NCBI GenBank assembly: GCA_003451355.1
Contig: DMDX01000116.1
Location: 1 to 6,400 of the forward strand
Length of the DNA: 6,400 bases
Source: Cryomorphaceae bacterium
GTDB taxonomy: Bacteria; Bacteroidota; Bacteroidia; Flavobacteriales; Schleiferiaceae
Reading direction: 5' to 3'
Part shown: positions 5,587 through 6,400 of the stretch, one piece after another
How positions within the stretch are numbered: the stretch's first letter is position 1
Layout of the letters: each line of letters opens with the position of its first letter
Translations under genes and position numbers: made by a program
Notes under the pieces: generated by a model
Databases searched by the model: none
What the model was told of the DNA's origin: nothing
The model's input: the letters and a program-made list of their open reading frames with translations, nothing else

Positions 5587-6400
5587 TGCGCCGCCTTGCC
5601 TTTTTTACTGCTACCTCGGTCATTGCGCTGACCTCCTGCCAAGACATTATCGAAGTGGAGCTTCCCGAGGGCGAAACCCGCCTGATTGTCAACGGACGGG
5701 TGACCGACCGCGATTCCGCCCGCGTCGACGTGAAGTGGAGCGTGGCCTACCTCAATACCGACCCGAACGAGCCCGTGACCAACGCGCTCGTGGTGCTGAT
5801 TGAAGATGGCGTCGCCGTGGACACCTTGACGCACCGCAGCAATGGACGTTACTTGTCTGATTTTCAAGGTGAAGTGGGCCGTTCCTACCGCGTGGCGGTG
5901 ACGGTTCCCGAGCGCGAGGGCTACCCGAGCGGAACCTGGACCTCAGCCACCGAAGCACTGAACCGCTGCAACGACGCCGATTCCATTTATTCGCAGTATT
6001 TGCCGCGTGCTCCCTTTCAGCAAGAAGGCCGCTACGTGTTTATTCACTGGTCAGAGGCTCCGGGTCGTGGCGACCACTACCGAGTTCGAGTGTTTCGCAA
6101 CGACACGCTGCAGAACCAAACGTTCGACTTGACGGTGTTCAACGACGACTTCAATGACGGCTTTGTGTTTCCAACGCCTCCGTCGATTCCACCCATTCAG
6201 ATTGCCGGACCCGATTCCGTCGGCGTGAAGTACAAAGTCGAGCTCGGCAGCATCAGCATGGGCCTATTTAGCTACCTGAATTTGCTGCGCGAGCAAACGC
6301 TACAGGTGGGTGGCCTGTTTGACCCTCCCCCCGCGCCCATCGTCGGAAACATTTACCGCGAAGGCAACGAAAACGAGTACGCGCTCGGATACTTCTACGC
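5586..6400 (+). CDS. DUF4249 family lipoprotein, partial at the right edge
   Basis: The gene runs off the window after 271 complete codons. It begins with a lipoprotein signal peptide, MRRLAFFTATSVIALTSC, whose lipobox LTSC places the lipidated cysteine at residue 18. The first acidic residue follows at D20, which may favour surface export in Bacteroidota. The body matches my recollection of DUF4249: VELPEGETRLIVNGRVTD (24-41), a beta-sandwich-like stretch with GRYLSDFQGEVGRSYRVAV (87-105), and the C-terminal signature GNIYREGNENEYALGYF (254-270). Family proteins are about 270-350 residues, so the stop probably lies soon after the edge. The start shares its A with the receptor stop (TGATG), implying coupled translation. 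The molecular function of DUF4249 is not established; its repeated position beside TonB-dependent receptors suggests an accessory or substrate-capturing role, which is inference. Confidence 0.88.
   Translation, partial: MRRLAFFTATSVIALTSCQDIIEVELPEGETRLIVNGRVTDRDSARVDVKWSVAYLNTDPNEPVTNALVVLIEDGVAVDTLTHRSNGRYLSDFQGEVGRSYRVAVTVPEREGYPSGTWTSATEALNRCNDADSIYSQYLPRAPFQQEGRYVFIHWSEAPGRGDHYRVRVFRNDTLQNQTFDLTVFNDDFNDGFVFPTPPSIPPIQIAGPDSVGVKYKVELGSISMGLFSYLNLLREQTLQVGGLFDPPPAPIVGNIYREGNENEYALGYFY

Overview
The window looks like a chromosomal segment from a member of the Bacteroidota. The main reasons are a TonB-dependent receptor with an N-terminal carboxypeptidase-regulatory-like domain, directly followed by a DUF4249 lipoprotein (a pairing typical of that phylum), and start codons without clear Shine-Dalgarno sequences. 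The coding DNA is GC-rich for the phylum, with many codons ending in G or C, so a high-GC lineage is likely; I cannot name a genus. No RNA gene, insertion sequence, CRISPR array or phage gene is visible.

The layout is two divergent two-gene units around a 169-base gap (3076-3244). Leftward: a Prc/Tsp-type S41 processing protease (3075-1006), whose stop overlaps the start of a DppC/OppC-type ABC transporter permease (1009-149) in an ATGA junction. Rightward: a TonB-dependent outer-membrane receptor (3245-5586), whose stop codon shares one base with the start of a DUF4249 lipoprotein (5586 to beyond the right edge). Positions 1-148 are AT-rich and hold no convincing gene, only the possible edge of one.

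The receptor gene is broken in this sequence. Reading frame and protein character switch near 4298-4302, and one missing base restores a continuous receptor of about 780 residues with plug, barrel and a C-terminal phenylalanine. It is either a young pseudogene or a sequence error.

Functionally, the right-hand unit is an outer-membrane uptake pair, TonB-driven receptor plus lipoprotein, with unknown substrate. The left-hand unit joins periplasmic protein turnover to an inner-membrane peptide/nickel-type permease that lacks its usual partner genes nearby. The shared gap carries two similar imperfect dyads 28 bases apart that could be operators. I see no clearly new multi-gene system; the frameshifted receptor, the coupled protease-permease pair and the twin dyads are the points worth checking.
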